Of a stretch of 42,224 bases of DNA, positions 16,826 through 25,479 are shown piece after piece. Origin of the DNA: Candidatus Woesebacteria bacterium RIFCSPHIGHO2_01_FULL_38_10 (lineage in GTDB: Bacteria; Patescibacteriota; Microgenomatia; UBA8517); contig MGGC01000038.1 in assembly GCA_001792215.1 (NCBI GenBank), positions 73,761 through 115,984 of the forward strand. Reading direction: 5' to 3'. The notes beneath the pieces are model-generated. The model saw only the letters and a program-made list of their open reading frames with translations, was not told the origin of the DNA and made no database searches. A program made the translations under genes and the position numbers. The stretch's first letter is position 1, and each line of letters opens with the position of its first letter.

Positions 16826-16854
16826 ACTATATGTTTTTGCATTAAATTTGTCAA
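16826..16854 (-). promoter_or_regulatory. Promoter of the TA pair: TTGACA, 17-nt spacer, TATAGT
   Basis: Reverse complement TTGACAaatttaatgcaaaaacaTATAGT ending about 10 nt before the ATG. Confidence 0.75.
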
Positions 16855-17144
16855 TAAATAATACATATACAATTTATTAATGAAAAACCTGCTTTTTAAT
16901 TAAGGGTTATTTTAAAAACAATAAATCTTGAAGAATTCGCGTTATCCCGAGACGGTGTATCCATTCCACCAAGTCAAACTTGGTAGGTACGTTTGATGCA
17001 CCACCCCGAGGGTAGCATCTTTTATTTTCCACAGAATATTCGGAGCGATGGGAGCCGAATATGAAGAAAAAGTGCCTGTTCACGTAACAAGAGTACAAGT
17101 GTAAAAAGAGAAAGAAAGCTTTTTCAAAGTTCAACCTGAAGTTT

Positions 17145-18323
17145 TTATCTAAGAAGTTTTTTATCCCGATTACCCATATACTCTTCAACTCCTTCTCCTA
17201 ACCTATGAGTAGCGCCTCTCAAACTTTCCCACATTGCCTGCATAGCTTCTATCCTATTTTGGTGTGAAGTTGTAAATTGACAATCGGCCGCATACCCTAC
17301 CAAGGTAGTTAAAAGTGAAGTTGATCCTCCTGCTCCTAATAAAACCGCTGCAACGCCATCTTTATAGCTAGTTGTGGCTGTCCGAAGTGTTTTCCAAGCA
17401 CTCGGAATCGAACCCATTCCCATTGCATATAATGCCTGGACAGATGTTTGAAGATCAACGTAAGCCATCCCTCCTTCCGCTTCAGCCTGAGAAAGGGCGG
17501 CCACTGCCCCTAAGTATCTTTTAAGTGCAGCTAAGGCCTCATCCCGCTCTCTTTTAGAATCGTCAATCTCTATCAAAGCTGCTCTTTGTGAACCCTTTAA
17601 ACTTCTACTTACTTCTGTTTGCGCCTGTTTAACTTCGCCTGATGCTTTCTCAATGTCCGCACTATAACCTTCTGCTGATTCCAAAATATCATCTTTAACC
17701 ATCCGCGTATGCGCTATTGCAAGCCGAGCAGCCTCAACAGCCCTAAATCTTGGTTCAAGTCTTGTGTATGCACTAGCACCAGCTTGAACAAATGGCGAAA
17801 GAGCACCGATGCCGGCTATCACCTTCTCTAAGGGCATAAGAGGCGCTTCTCTTAGTCCCAATCTTCCCGCCAGTTTTTCTCCACCTTTACGTACAGCCTG
17901 ACCAGGATTTCTCAAAACCTCTAAGGCTCTTTGGAGTCCAGCCATATCTCCTGTCCAAATTAATCCTTCTGAGGCTGTTAAAAAGTCTTCATGAACATCC
18001 CTTGTCAACCCTCCTGAAGCCTGCGAAGCAGCCCAATAACATAGTCTATCTAAGCGATATATCATCACTGCACTGTTGGCGGCTAAGTAGGAGGCGGTGT
18101 CGCCACTGGCCAAGTCCTCAACAAGCTGCCTGGCTAAATCAGTACCTTCTTCTTTTTTAACTGGAGATCTTCTGCCTGAAATCCTGTCTATTGCATTTAA
18201 GGTAGCCCCCATAAGACGACCTATTTCTGGTACTCCTTTTTTGGCCATGTCCACTAAAGCCTCAGGATTAAGGGGACTGGCCTCTGGGGGTAAAACTTCT
18301 ATAAGATCTCTTCTTTCTGTCAT
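17145..18323 (-). CDS. Orphan helical protein (392 aa)
   Basis: Long ORF, Ala-rich helical composition, no recognised motif. Confidence 0.75.
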   Translation of the reverse strand: MTERRDLIEVLPPEASPLNPEALVDMAKKGVPEIGRLMGATLNAIDRISGRRSPVKKEEGTDLARQLVEDLASGDTASYLAANSAVMIYRLDRLCYWAASQASGGLTRDVHEDFLTASEGLIWTGDMAGLQRALEVLRNPGQAVRKGGEKLAGRLGLREAPLMPLEKVIAGIGALSPFVQAGASAYTRLEPRFRAVEAARLAIAHTRMVKDDILESAEGYSADIEKASGEVKQAQTEVSRSLKGSQRAALIEIDDSKRERDEALAALKRYLGAVAALSQAEAEGGMAYVDLQTSVQALYAMGMGSIPSAWKTLRTATTSYKDGVAAVLLGAGGSTSLLTTLVGYAADCQFTTSHQNRIEAMQAMWESLRGATHRLGEGVEEYMGNRDKKLLR

Positions 18324-18356
18324 ACTTCTAAACCTTTGCTGAATCTTCTTAATAAG

Positions 18357-19436
18357 TCAATAACGAACCCGACTTGTTCTGCGCATTATAGCTTCTACTT
18401 CTCTAGGAGTCAATCCTATAGGAGTTCCTCTGAACATACCCAAAGCCGCTTCTGTCAAAAAACCAATTTCAGCAGCTGTTAACCTTAAATCCCTCTGTCC
18501 AGCCATGGATGCGACCGCAGCTAACTCTGAAGAGACAAGTGCCCCTTGCACTGCCCCCCGCGCCAATCTCTTTCCCCTTGAGGCAAAATAGTTCTCACTT
18601 TCCTCCTTAACTTCCTCCAATAAATAAGGATCTTTTCCAATTACTCCTGCCGTCAGTCCACTCGTTACTGCCCTAATTCCCAGTCTGGTTGATTGAGCTA
18701 ATGATCCATTTACAATGGAACGAGTTTTGGAATCAAGCCCGCCTACAACTTCGATAAATAAAGGATCAATTCTGATAGAAGGGAATACTTCTGTCACCCT
18801 AACTCTTCCGTAGCTTACTGATTCGCCAAATTCTAATCCACCCAGAATCTCTCTGCCGCGAGATAATGCCTTAACAATTTCTTTTATCCTTTCTCCAGAA
18901 ATTGATTTTATCCGTTGAAGTCTAACTCCTGGCGTTGGCGGGTGAACAGGAATTAGTTCCGGTTGCCTTATTGTTGGTAATCCAGGCAGTGAAACAGATC
19001 TGGGACGAGAAGTGATTTCATTATCCCACCCTTCTATCACCTTCAATCCTTCAATCACTTTCCGACTTGGAAATATTTCCGGAACAACATAAGCAGGTCT
19101 TTCAAAAAACGCACTCTCTATATCCGGCCAGCCTGGTTTCATACTCCGTACGGCTTTAAGTATCTCTACACATATAGGTGTATTACTTGCGCCTTTGACA
19201 TTCTCAAAAAAAGACGCTATCAATTCCGGTCCCGGTAAGTCGAACGGTTTTAATTGTTTAAGTGCAGGTTCTTTTTGCTGCGTCGCTGCAATACGCCTCA
19301 AATCCACTGCTTGTCGGCTCAAATCATCTTTTAACCCGCCCAACTCAACCTCTCTGCCACCTTCAATCATTGATATAGCATCAGAGACTTGCTTATTCAA
19401 CTCAGCAACCATTAATAGTGGGTTCTCAGGAGTCAT
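18357..19436 (-). CDS. Orphan protein (359 aa)
   Basis: Long ORF, same strand and spacing as the 392-aa gene, no recognised motif. Confidence 0.75.
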   Translation of the reverse strand: MTPENPLLMVAELNKQVSDAISMIEGGREVELGGLKDDLSRQAVDLRRIAATQQKEPALKQLKPFDLPGPELIASFFENVKGASNTPICVEILKAVRSMKPGWPDIESAFFERPAYVVPEIFPSRKVIEGLKVIEGWDNEITSRPRSVSLPGLPTIRQPELIPVHPPTPGVRLQRIKSISGERIKEIVKALSRGREILGGLEFGESVSYGRVRVTEVFPSIRIDPLFIEVVGGLDSKTRSIVNGSLAQSTRLGIRAVTSGLTAGVIGKDPYLLEEVKEESENYFASRGKRLARGAVQGALVSSELAAVASMAGQRDLRLTAAEIGFLTEAALGMFRGTPIGLTPREVEAIMRRTSRVRY

Positions 19437-19563
19437 ACTTTAAAGATAATGATAATATATTATAGGTTTGGCATAATTGCAAGCCTTAGCGGAATTGACA
19501 ACAAATAAATTTCCTTCCCTTAAAAAACTCGTAAACTAAGGTAAAATATAGGTTAATTGAAAC

Positions 19564-20202
19564 ATGGGATTTCTTGAAATATTTAGAAAAAAACAACCAT
19601 CCCGCCTTGTAATGAGGCTCGTGGATGAAGAAGAAATGGCACGACGGCAAGAGGAATATGGTCGTTTATTCAGTGGTAAAAAACGTCCCCGTGCCGAAAT
19701 TGCAAGAGTGGCTAACTTAGTCGAAGATATCCGATCAGCCGATCCCGATTCCAGGGAAAAGGCCGAAAAGGCAATGTTGAAAGAAGCAATAGAAGATGGA
19801 CAAAGATCCAGACAAAAACTAATCAAGCTAGGAATAAAGCCCACGGATGTAATCACTGAAGGTGAATTAAATAAACTGGCTAGACTGGTGGCTAAACAAA
19901 GAATAGATATAGACCCGAATATGCTCACAGGCGTTAATCAGCGTATGCTCGGCGGAACCATACATTTTTCCTCACTTTTATTTGAAGAAACATTTGAAGA
20001 AAACGATGTTAAGAAGACTCCACGCTCTCTTGGAAGATTTAAGAGAAAGAGAAGGAGAAAAGAAAAAAAGATCCTGAAAACTTATCAACCCAAAATCATT
20101 TTTTGCGACAGATTAAAGCACAGTGCTTTTTTCCAGAATGAAATTATTCTCCCTCTACTCTTCTTCTTTTTCCCCAAGCTTCTTCGATCTGCGCCTTGGT
20201 AG
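19564..20202 (+). CDS. Hypothetical protein; C-terminus possibly frameshifted
   Basis: ORF; an alternative frame near 20005 reads MLRRLHALLEDLREREGEKKKRS*, more coherent than the annotated Phe/Leu-rich tail. Confidence 0.5.
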   Translation: MGFLEIFRKKQPSRLVMRLVDEEEMARRQEEYGRLFSGKKRPRAEIARVANLVEDIRSADPDSREKAEKAMLKEAIEDGQRSRQKLIKLGIKPTDVITEGELNKLARLVAKQRIDIDPNMLTGVNQRMLGGTIHFSSLLFEETFEENDVKKTPRSLGRFKRKRRRKEKKILKTYQPKIIFCDRLKHSAFFQNEIILPLLFFFFPKLLRSAPW

Positions 20203-20419
20203 TCACAAAACTAACGTAGGATCGCGCGGGTTCGCCTCTTTCTCTCCCAGCATCAGCATCTGCACGTTGATATCCCTCTATATCTTTCAACTGCTCTGGA
20301 GTTAATTTAAGAATTTGCTCTTCGGTCAAAGACCCAGATATCGCTACTTCTCTGAGATTAAGTCCAGGCTGTTCTTCACTAGAATCTGCAGATTTTCGTC
20401 TAAATAATGATAGTCTCAT
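20144..20419 (-). CDS. Hypothetical protein (start re-assigned to MRLSLFRRK)
   Basis: ORF with upstream TTGACA-18-TATTAT promoter on the minus strand. Confidence 0.6.
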   Translation of the reverse strand: MRLSLFRRKSADSSEEQPGLNLREVAISGSLTEEQILKLTPEQLKDIEGYQRADADAGRERGEPARSYVSFVTTKAQIEEAWGKRRRVEGE

Positions 20420-20547
20420 ATTCACCTTCTTTCTTGATTTTAGTACAACCCTATAATATACTTTCTTTGCCAAATTTGTCAAGTAACTGTTCGTATCCGG
20501 AAATTACTTTTTTTACTTCCACAAGTTTCGTACTTAAACCAAAAAAA

Positions 20548-20663
20548 CACCTCCGGGGCTTCGACCGTGAGCTCAGCCGAATCGGTGTGCGAAGTACTCC
20601 CCGGACGGTGGAAGGAATTACTTTTCACCTCGGAGGAATCCCTTCGGGCTACCTTCCGAGGTG
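20548..20663. repeat. Compound palindromic (REP-like) element
   Basis: CACCTCGGA (20626-20634) ... TCCGAGGTG (20655-20663) with nested CCC-TTC-GGG; preceding CTCCGGGG-CTTCG ... CGAAG-CCCCGG arms. Confidence 0.6.
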
Positions 20664-20736
20664 ATCTTTCTTAAAAGGCCCAAAACTTGGTTAAATATTT
20701 ACATTCTCCTGAAAAAGCCTATAATGTGTTTAACTT

Positions 20737-21009
20737 ATGGGAAGCGTTTCGATTGATAGGTTAAGCACATATCCACCCAGTAGAAAAGGAAAGGATGTTT
20801 GTTCGGGCTGTTATTTCAGACTAACATATGGAAAAACTAGATGGGGAAATGAAAAATTTGAATGTGATAAACTTATCCCGCAGACAGGAAATTGTCAACC
20901 TCCGACCGGCAAAGAACCCCAACACTGCACGCGACTTAAAAAAAGGAGTAAAATTTCTCTATCAGAACTTCCACCAAAAAAGGGCAGATCTGATATAATC
21001 GACCTTTAG
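20737..21009 (+). CDS. Small Cys-rich (putative zinc ribbon) protein
   Basis: 'VCSGCYFRLTYGKTRWGNEKFECDKLIPQTGNCQPPTGKEPQHC'; TATAAT 11 nt upstream of ATG. Confidence 0.6.
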   Translation: MGSVSIDRLSTYPPSRKGKDVCSGCYFRLTYGKTRWGNEKFECDKLIPQTGNCQPPTGKEPQHCTRLKKRSKISLSELPPKKGRSDIIDL

Positions 21010-21134
21010 TTGATCTTCTCGGCAAGGTTCTTACAATACTTAAGAAGTAATTTCTGACTACCTTGCAGGTTCTCTCCTTTAAAGGGTGCAAAAACACAAG
21101 CCGCAGCAACTACTGGTTTGGCTAAAAAGTGCAT
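21006..21134 (-). pseudogene. rnhB fragment (MHFLAKPVVAAACVFAPFKGENLQGSQKLLLKYCKNLAEKIN)
   Basis: 27-nt exact identity (21059-21085 = 24843-24869) plus protein similarity to the RNase HII N-terminus 'GCFAGPVVVGCVVFPPTFKGENLQGT'. Confidence 0.7.
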
Positions 21135-21173
21135 TTTTCAAAAAAATTTGATTAAATGCGCTATAATTAAAGC

Positions 21174-21317
21174 ATGTCTGAAGAAGTTGACAGACCATCT
21201 TCAGAAAAAAATCCCGCAGGACAGACCGTCCGTTTAACAGTTCCAGAAGAGTTAGAAGAAGACCTTAAAACAAACAGTCCTCACGCCGGCAAGATTTTTG
21301 CAATACTTAAAAAGTAA
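21174..21317 (+). CDS. Small protein MSEEVDRPSSEKNPAGQTVRLTVPEELEEDLKTNSPHAGKIFAILKK (47 aa)
   Basis: TATAAT (21162-21167) 6 nt before ATG; complete ORF below track size. Confidence 0.5.
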   Translation: MSEEVDRPSSEKNPAGQTVRLTVPEELEEDLKTNSPHAGKIFAILKK

Positions 21318-21366
21318 CTAAGATTCTTCTTGCAATCTTAAAACAATTTGAAATATACTTTACTTT

Positions 21367-22914
21367 ATGGATCCTTCTGTCCCGAAAAAAGAAATACTCA
21401 ATCCCCTTTCAGAAAGTTCGCAACCTTCCGAGCTTACCCAACCATCCGAACCTTACCACGAATTTAAAGAATCTAAAGAGAAAAAGCTCCCTAAAATAAT
21501 TCCGCTTTCAGCTATTCTTTTCATTTTCCTTCTAATTATTGCCAGTTTCTTCGCTACTGCCTGGGCTCTGGCTTACGAAAAGGTGAAGCTTGAAAAATAC
21601 CCTGATTTTCAAAAAAGGATTTCGCACTTTGTCCAAAGCCTGCCTTTAACACCCAAAACCCCAAAATTCTTAATCGAAAAAACCATAACAGCTCAACAAA
21701 ATGCAGCAAAACATTCATTTGATGTTTCTTTAGCCTTTGATTCGGACAGTCTAATCAGCTCTCTGGGTTTGGCTAAACTTGATCTTGAAGCAAAGGGCGC
21801 CGCCGATTATAGCGATCCTAAAAATCTAATCTTTGATTTAAACGCCTCAATCAGCAAAGATTTTAAGCTGGATCTGAAAAAGAAAGATGCCATTATCTTT
21901 TTCAAAATAACCAAATTTCCCACACTTCTTTTAAGTTTGGCCGGTATAAAAGAGGAGGAGCTTAGCCCAATTACCGATAAATGGGTTTCTTACGATACCT
22001 CGGGTCTAAATACTTTGGCCAGAAAAGAAGTCGATAAAAGAAAAGAGATGAAAAGTTTAAATGATTATTTAAAAGAAACTCAGGAAAAGTATCTTGATGA
22101 GTTTGTTTTGGAGAGAATGAAGACCGAGAAGGTCAGGGAGGACACTGGCACTTTTTATAAAATCAGCTTAAACCAAAGCGACGAAGTTTTAAACCATATC
22201 GGAGAGAAGCTTATTAAAGAAGCTGAAAAAAGTTATCAGGAACAATATAAACTTCCTCTTCCTTCACAAGGAGCAATCAAAATTAAAGCTTCCGACTATA
22301 TAAAAAATTTCAAGCTGGAAGTATTTATCGACAGTAATAACTTCCACACCAGAAAAATTTTACTTTCAGCCGACTTTAAAAATCTTTCCCCAATAATCAG
22401 CAACATTTATTCAGAAGAAGAAGTCTTTGGCAGATCAGATAATAAGGTTATTAAAATGGCTCTGGTTGCCAAATTTGACGATTTCGGAAAAGATGTTGTT
22501 ATTCAAAAACCGGCCGCAAGTATGAATCTTGAAGAATTCATAAATCAGTTATCGGGAATGCCAATTGCAGGGGGTTTACTGGGAATTTCTCCTTCCGATC
22601 AGCTAAAATCCTCAAGGGATACGCAAAGAAGGCAAGATCTAGCCAGGCTACAAACCCTGCTTGATATTTACTTCGCAGAATGCAAGAAATTTCCACAAGG
22701 TCTAGACAAGGACGCTTCAGGTAAAGCAGGCTGCACTGGGCTTGTCCCCGCTTACCTGGCCAATATTCCCAAAGACCCTAAAGACCAAAGTAACTACTAT
22801 TATAAATCAGACGGAAAAACTTATGATCTTTGCGCAAAACTGGAAGTAAGTAATCTTCCATCCACCTGCCCTAACCCGGCCTATAATTATAAGGTGGGTT
22901 CAAAATCCCCTTAA
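21367..22914 (+). CDS. Membrane-anchored protein with C-terminal pseudopilin-like segment
   Basis: TM 'IIPLSAILFIFLLIIASFFATAWALAY'; 'SSRDTQRRQDLARLQTLLDIYFAECKKFPQ...PAYLANIPKDPKDQSNYYYKSDGKTYDLCAKLE'. Confidence 0.75.
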   Translation: MDPSVPKKEILNPLSESSQPSELTQPSEPYHEFKESKEKKLPKIIPLSAILFIFLLIIASFFATAWALAYEKVKLEKYPDFQKRISHFVQSLPLTPKTPKFLIEKTITAQQNAAKHSFDVSLAFDSDSLISSLGLAKLDLEAKGAADYSDPKNLIFDLNASISKDFKLDLKKKDAIIFFKITKFPTLLLSLAGIKEEELSPITDKWVSYDTSGLNTLARKEVDKRKEMKSLNDYLKETQEKYLDEFVLERMKTEKVREDTGTFYKISLNQSDEVLNHIGEKLIKEAEKSYQEQYKLPLPSQGAIKIKASDYIKNFKLEVFIDSNNFHTRKILLSADFKNLSPIISNIYSEEEVFGRSDNKVIKMALVAKFDDFGKDVVIQKPAASMNLEEFINQLSGMPIAGGLLGISPSDQLKSSRDTQRRQDLARLQTLLDIYFAECKKFPQGLDKDASGKAGCTGLVPAYLANIPKDPKDQSNYYYKSDGKTYDLCAKLEVSNLPSTCPNPAYNYKVGSKSP

Positions 22915-22982
22915 TATTAAGACTTTCAACTTTTTGGGCTACAACTTGCTTTAATAATAAAACTTAAGCTATTATTTTCTCC

Positions 22983-23840
22983 ATGAATGAGGACGTGATT
23001 AAAGGCAGTGAGTTTTCCCGGGAAAAAAAGGAAAAGTTTGGCAAGCTCCCAAATATTTCAAGGGCTGAAAAAATAATAATTGCTTTAGGAGTGCTTAGCT
23101 TAATTTTAACCTTGATAGGAGGAGTCTTCTTTTTAGGCAGAATGAGCCGATTTTCTGAAACTGACGAGCTAATAACTCCATCTCCCCATCCATCGCCAAC
23201 GCCGTTTCAAGAACCGTCAGAAACTCCTCTTCCTGCTCAATCAGGAACGCCAACTCCAACAAAAAAGTCAAATCCAACGCCATTGCCCAGCGTAACTCCT
23301 GCCCCGGCTATAAAAACCAAAATTTTATCCTCAAGCGCTTCTTTGGACGGATTTCGTTCCAGTAATGGAGAAGGTCATAGCGGACTGGAGATAAGGTCCG
23401 GGAGAAACATGTATTTAGTAAGCAGAGGTTTTGTCAGCTTCAATCTTTCAAACATCCCTTCTGGCGCAAATATTCAAAAGGCAATTTTAAGGCTTTATCA
23501 GGCGAAAATTATCGGAAATCCTTACAGCGTTGGCGGGTCTTTAAAAGTTGACCACTTAACTTACGGAGATTCTTTGGAAGATGGCGATTATGCAATCTCC
23601 ACCTTAACCTCAAGTTTCGCAACTCTGGCAACTAATTCGGCAGTGGAATGGAAAGATGTTGATGTAACCGACACTGTCAGAGACGATATTGCCAACGCCC
23701 GCTCAAAAAGTCAATTTAGGATTCATTTTCAGACAGAAAATACCGGGAGAGACGCAACCGGTGATTTTACCTATTTTGAAGCCAATGAAAATTCGCAAAG
23801 TTCAGGCAATATTCCTCAACTGGTCGTTGAATACTACTGA
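22983..23840 (+). CDS. Anchored surface protein with TP-rich stalk and DNRLRE/CBM96-like domain
   Basis: 'RGFVSFNLSNIPSGANIQKAILRLYQ...VEWKDVDVTDTVRDDIANARSKSQFRIHFQTE'. Confidence 0.75.
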   Translation: MNEDVIKGSEFSREKKEKFGKLPNISRAEKIIIALGVLSLILTLIGGVFFLGRMSRFSETDELITPSPHPSPTPFQEPSETPLPAQSGTPTPTKKSNPTPLPSVTPAPAIKTKILSSSASLDGFRSSNGEGHSGLEIRSGRNMYLVSRGFVSFNLSNIPSGANIQKAILRLYQAKIIGNPYSVGGSLKVDHLTYGDSLEDGDYAISTLTSSFATLATNSAVEWKDVDVTDTVRDDIANARSKSQFRIHFQTENTGRDATGDFTYFEANENSQSSGNIPQLVVEYY

Positions 23841-23996
23841 ATGTTCTGGTAGCTTCCAACTTTCCTCGTAAGGCTTGGGGCTTAAAATTTTTAAAACTAC
23901 AACTATTTAGCAACATCTGCTAAAATAGTTTCTGGTGAATTTATATGACTCATAATCAAATATTCCAAATCACCTATCGAAAGGGGGCGAAATATA

Positions 23997-24191
23997 ATGG
24001 TTGTTGTCAAAAAGGAAAAGGGAGAATCAGAGGAAAGGCTTATTGCTCGTTTCAAAAAGAAGGTCGTGGATTCTGGAATCCTCCAGGAGATCCGTGACCG
24101 ACAACGCTATAAACCACCTTCGGAAAAAAGAAAAGAGCAAAAGTCCCGAATAAAACACTATATCGAATTGGAAAAGAAGAGAAGTTATTAA
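23997..24191 (+). CDS. rpsU: Ribosomal protein bS21
   Basis: 'MVVVKKEKGESEERLIARFKKKVVDSGILQEIRDRQRYKPPSEKRKEQKSR'. Confidence 0.85.
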   Translation: MVVVKKEKGESEERLIARFKKKVVDSGILQEIRDRQRYKPPSEKRKEQKSRIKHYIELEKKRSY

Positions 24192-24207
24192 ACCAATCTC
24201 AGAAGCT

Positions 24208-24242
24208 TTTTCAAAACCTCACTTATAATTCGGTTTTGAAAA
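24208..24242. terminator. Bidirectional terminator between convergent rpsU and rnhB
   Basis: TTTTCAAAACC ... GGTTTTGAAAA, 11-bp perfect stem. Confidence 0.7.
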
Positions 24243-24243
24243 G

Positions 24244-25002
24244 TTATATGAGTTTATTTAGGAAAGTCTGGACAAACCTTTCCCTATGAAACCTCGTAAT
24301 CCCGTATTTTAAGATTGCCTGCCTGTGTTCTTTCGTTCCGTAACCTTTATTCCTATCAAACTTGTATTTTCGAAGATTTCTCTCTTCAGAGATTTTTTCC
24401 ATAAGTTTGTCTCTATAAACCTTGGCGATAATTGAGGCAGAAGCAATCGAGAATGACTTTTCATCACCATCAATTAGCGCCAATTGTCTTGACCGAGAGC
24501 GCGAGATTAAATGCCCACTATTCCCCTTTTTTGCGTTTTTGCAGGTTTTAATATTTCTTCGTCCAACAGGAAAACCGCGCATAAAGGGAAGATAAAAGGC
24601 ATCAAGAAGTAAAAAGTCTATCGATCTTATTTTGTATTTTGACTTTAGACGCCCGTTCGCATCAATTATTGCTCTTCTAAATGCAACTGATGTTGCTCGA
24701 GTCATTCCCAACATATTTATTTCAGGAACGCTCGCCTCCCCAATTCCCCAGGTTACACTGTTTCTACGAATCCATTTATCAGCAATTTCTCTTTGTCTGG
24801 CAGTCAACTTCTTGGAATCATCAATTTTCACACCTTGGCGGGTACCTTGCAGGTTCTCTCCTTTAAAGGTGGGTGGAAATACCACACATCCGACAACCAC
24901 AGGTCCTGCAAAACAGCCTCTCCCAACCTCATCAGCTCCTGCAACTAATTTATGGCCTTTCTTCCAAAGCTTTTTTTCGAAGAAAAAATCAGGATAACTC
25001 AT
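24244..25002 (-). CDS. rnhB: Ribonuclease HII
   Basis: 'VAGADEVGRGCFAGPVVVGCVVFPP', 'IDDSKKLTARQREIADKWI', 'IDGDEKSFSIASASIIAKVYRDKLM', 'KGYGTKEHRQAI'. Confidence 0.93.
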   Translation of the reverse strand: MSYPDFFFEKKLWKKGHKLVAGADEVGRGCFAGPVVVGCVVFPPTFKGENLQGTRQGVKIDDSKKLTARQREIADKWIRRNSVTWGIGEASVPEINMLGMTRATSVAFRRAIIDANGRLKSKYKIRSIDFLLLDAFYLPFMRGFPVGRRNIKTCKNAKKGNSGHLISRSRSRQLALIDGDEKSFSIASASIIAKVYRDKLMEKISEERNLRKYKFDRNKGYGTKEHRQAILKYGITRFHRERFVQTFLNKLI

Positions 25003-25086
25003 TTTTTTACTTCCAGGCCATTATACTACCCAAACTAATCCTTTACTTTCTTTTTATTGTGCAAATACCCGTCTTACTTAAATTTA

Positions 25087-25110
25087 CTACAAGCAGTTTT
25101 ATGCTTGTAG
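25087..25110. repeat. Perfect hairpin CTACAAGCA-gtttta-TGCTTGTAG
   Basis: 9-bp perfect stem between rnhB and secE. Confidence 0.6.
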
Positions 25111-25119
25111 TTTATTAAC

Positions 25120-25167
25120 CACCTCGAACGGTGGCCCGAAGGGACAAGCTTTACTACCTCGAAGGTG
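25120..25167. repeat. REP-like palindrome CACCTCGAACGGTGG...CCTCGAAGGTG
   Basis: Same CACCT/AGGTG-ended architecture as 20626-20663. Confidence 0.5.
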
Positions 25168-25273
25168 ATTTAAGCCTTGTCTTGCGCAGGTAGACCTGTC
25201 TGCAAAACTTGTGTATTCAAAAACTCTTCGTTGTGAATTACAAACTCGAGTTTGTTGAGTATAAAAATAAATT

Positions 25274-25477
25274 ATGATAAAATTCTTATCTGTGAGGGCT
25301 TTGGTAAATTATATCCAAGAAGTAAAATCAGAATTAGAAAAAGTCACCTGGCCTAAAAAAGAGGAGATCATAAAGTTAACTCTTATTGTTTTTATCATCT
25401 CCGGGGTAGTTTCTTTTTATCTTGGAGTGCTTGATTTTACCTTCACCAAACTATTGGAACTTACCATTTCAAAATAA
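25274..25477 (+). CDS. secE: Preprotein translocase subunit SecE
   Basis: 'LVNYIQEVKSELEKVTWPKKEEIIKLTLIVFIISGVVSFYLGVLDFTFTKLLELTI'. Confidence 0.92.
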   Translation: MIKFLSVRALVNYIQEVKSELEKVTWPKKEEIIKLTLIVFIISGVVSFYLGVLDFTFTKLLELTISK

Positions 25478-25479
25478 TT

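Noticed and set aside
16907-17188. ORF 16907-17188 and hairpin ACCAAGT-caa-ACTTGGT near 16967-16983
   Set aside because: ORF is Phe-rich without motif; the hairpin is real but too small to assign a role.
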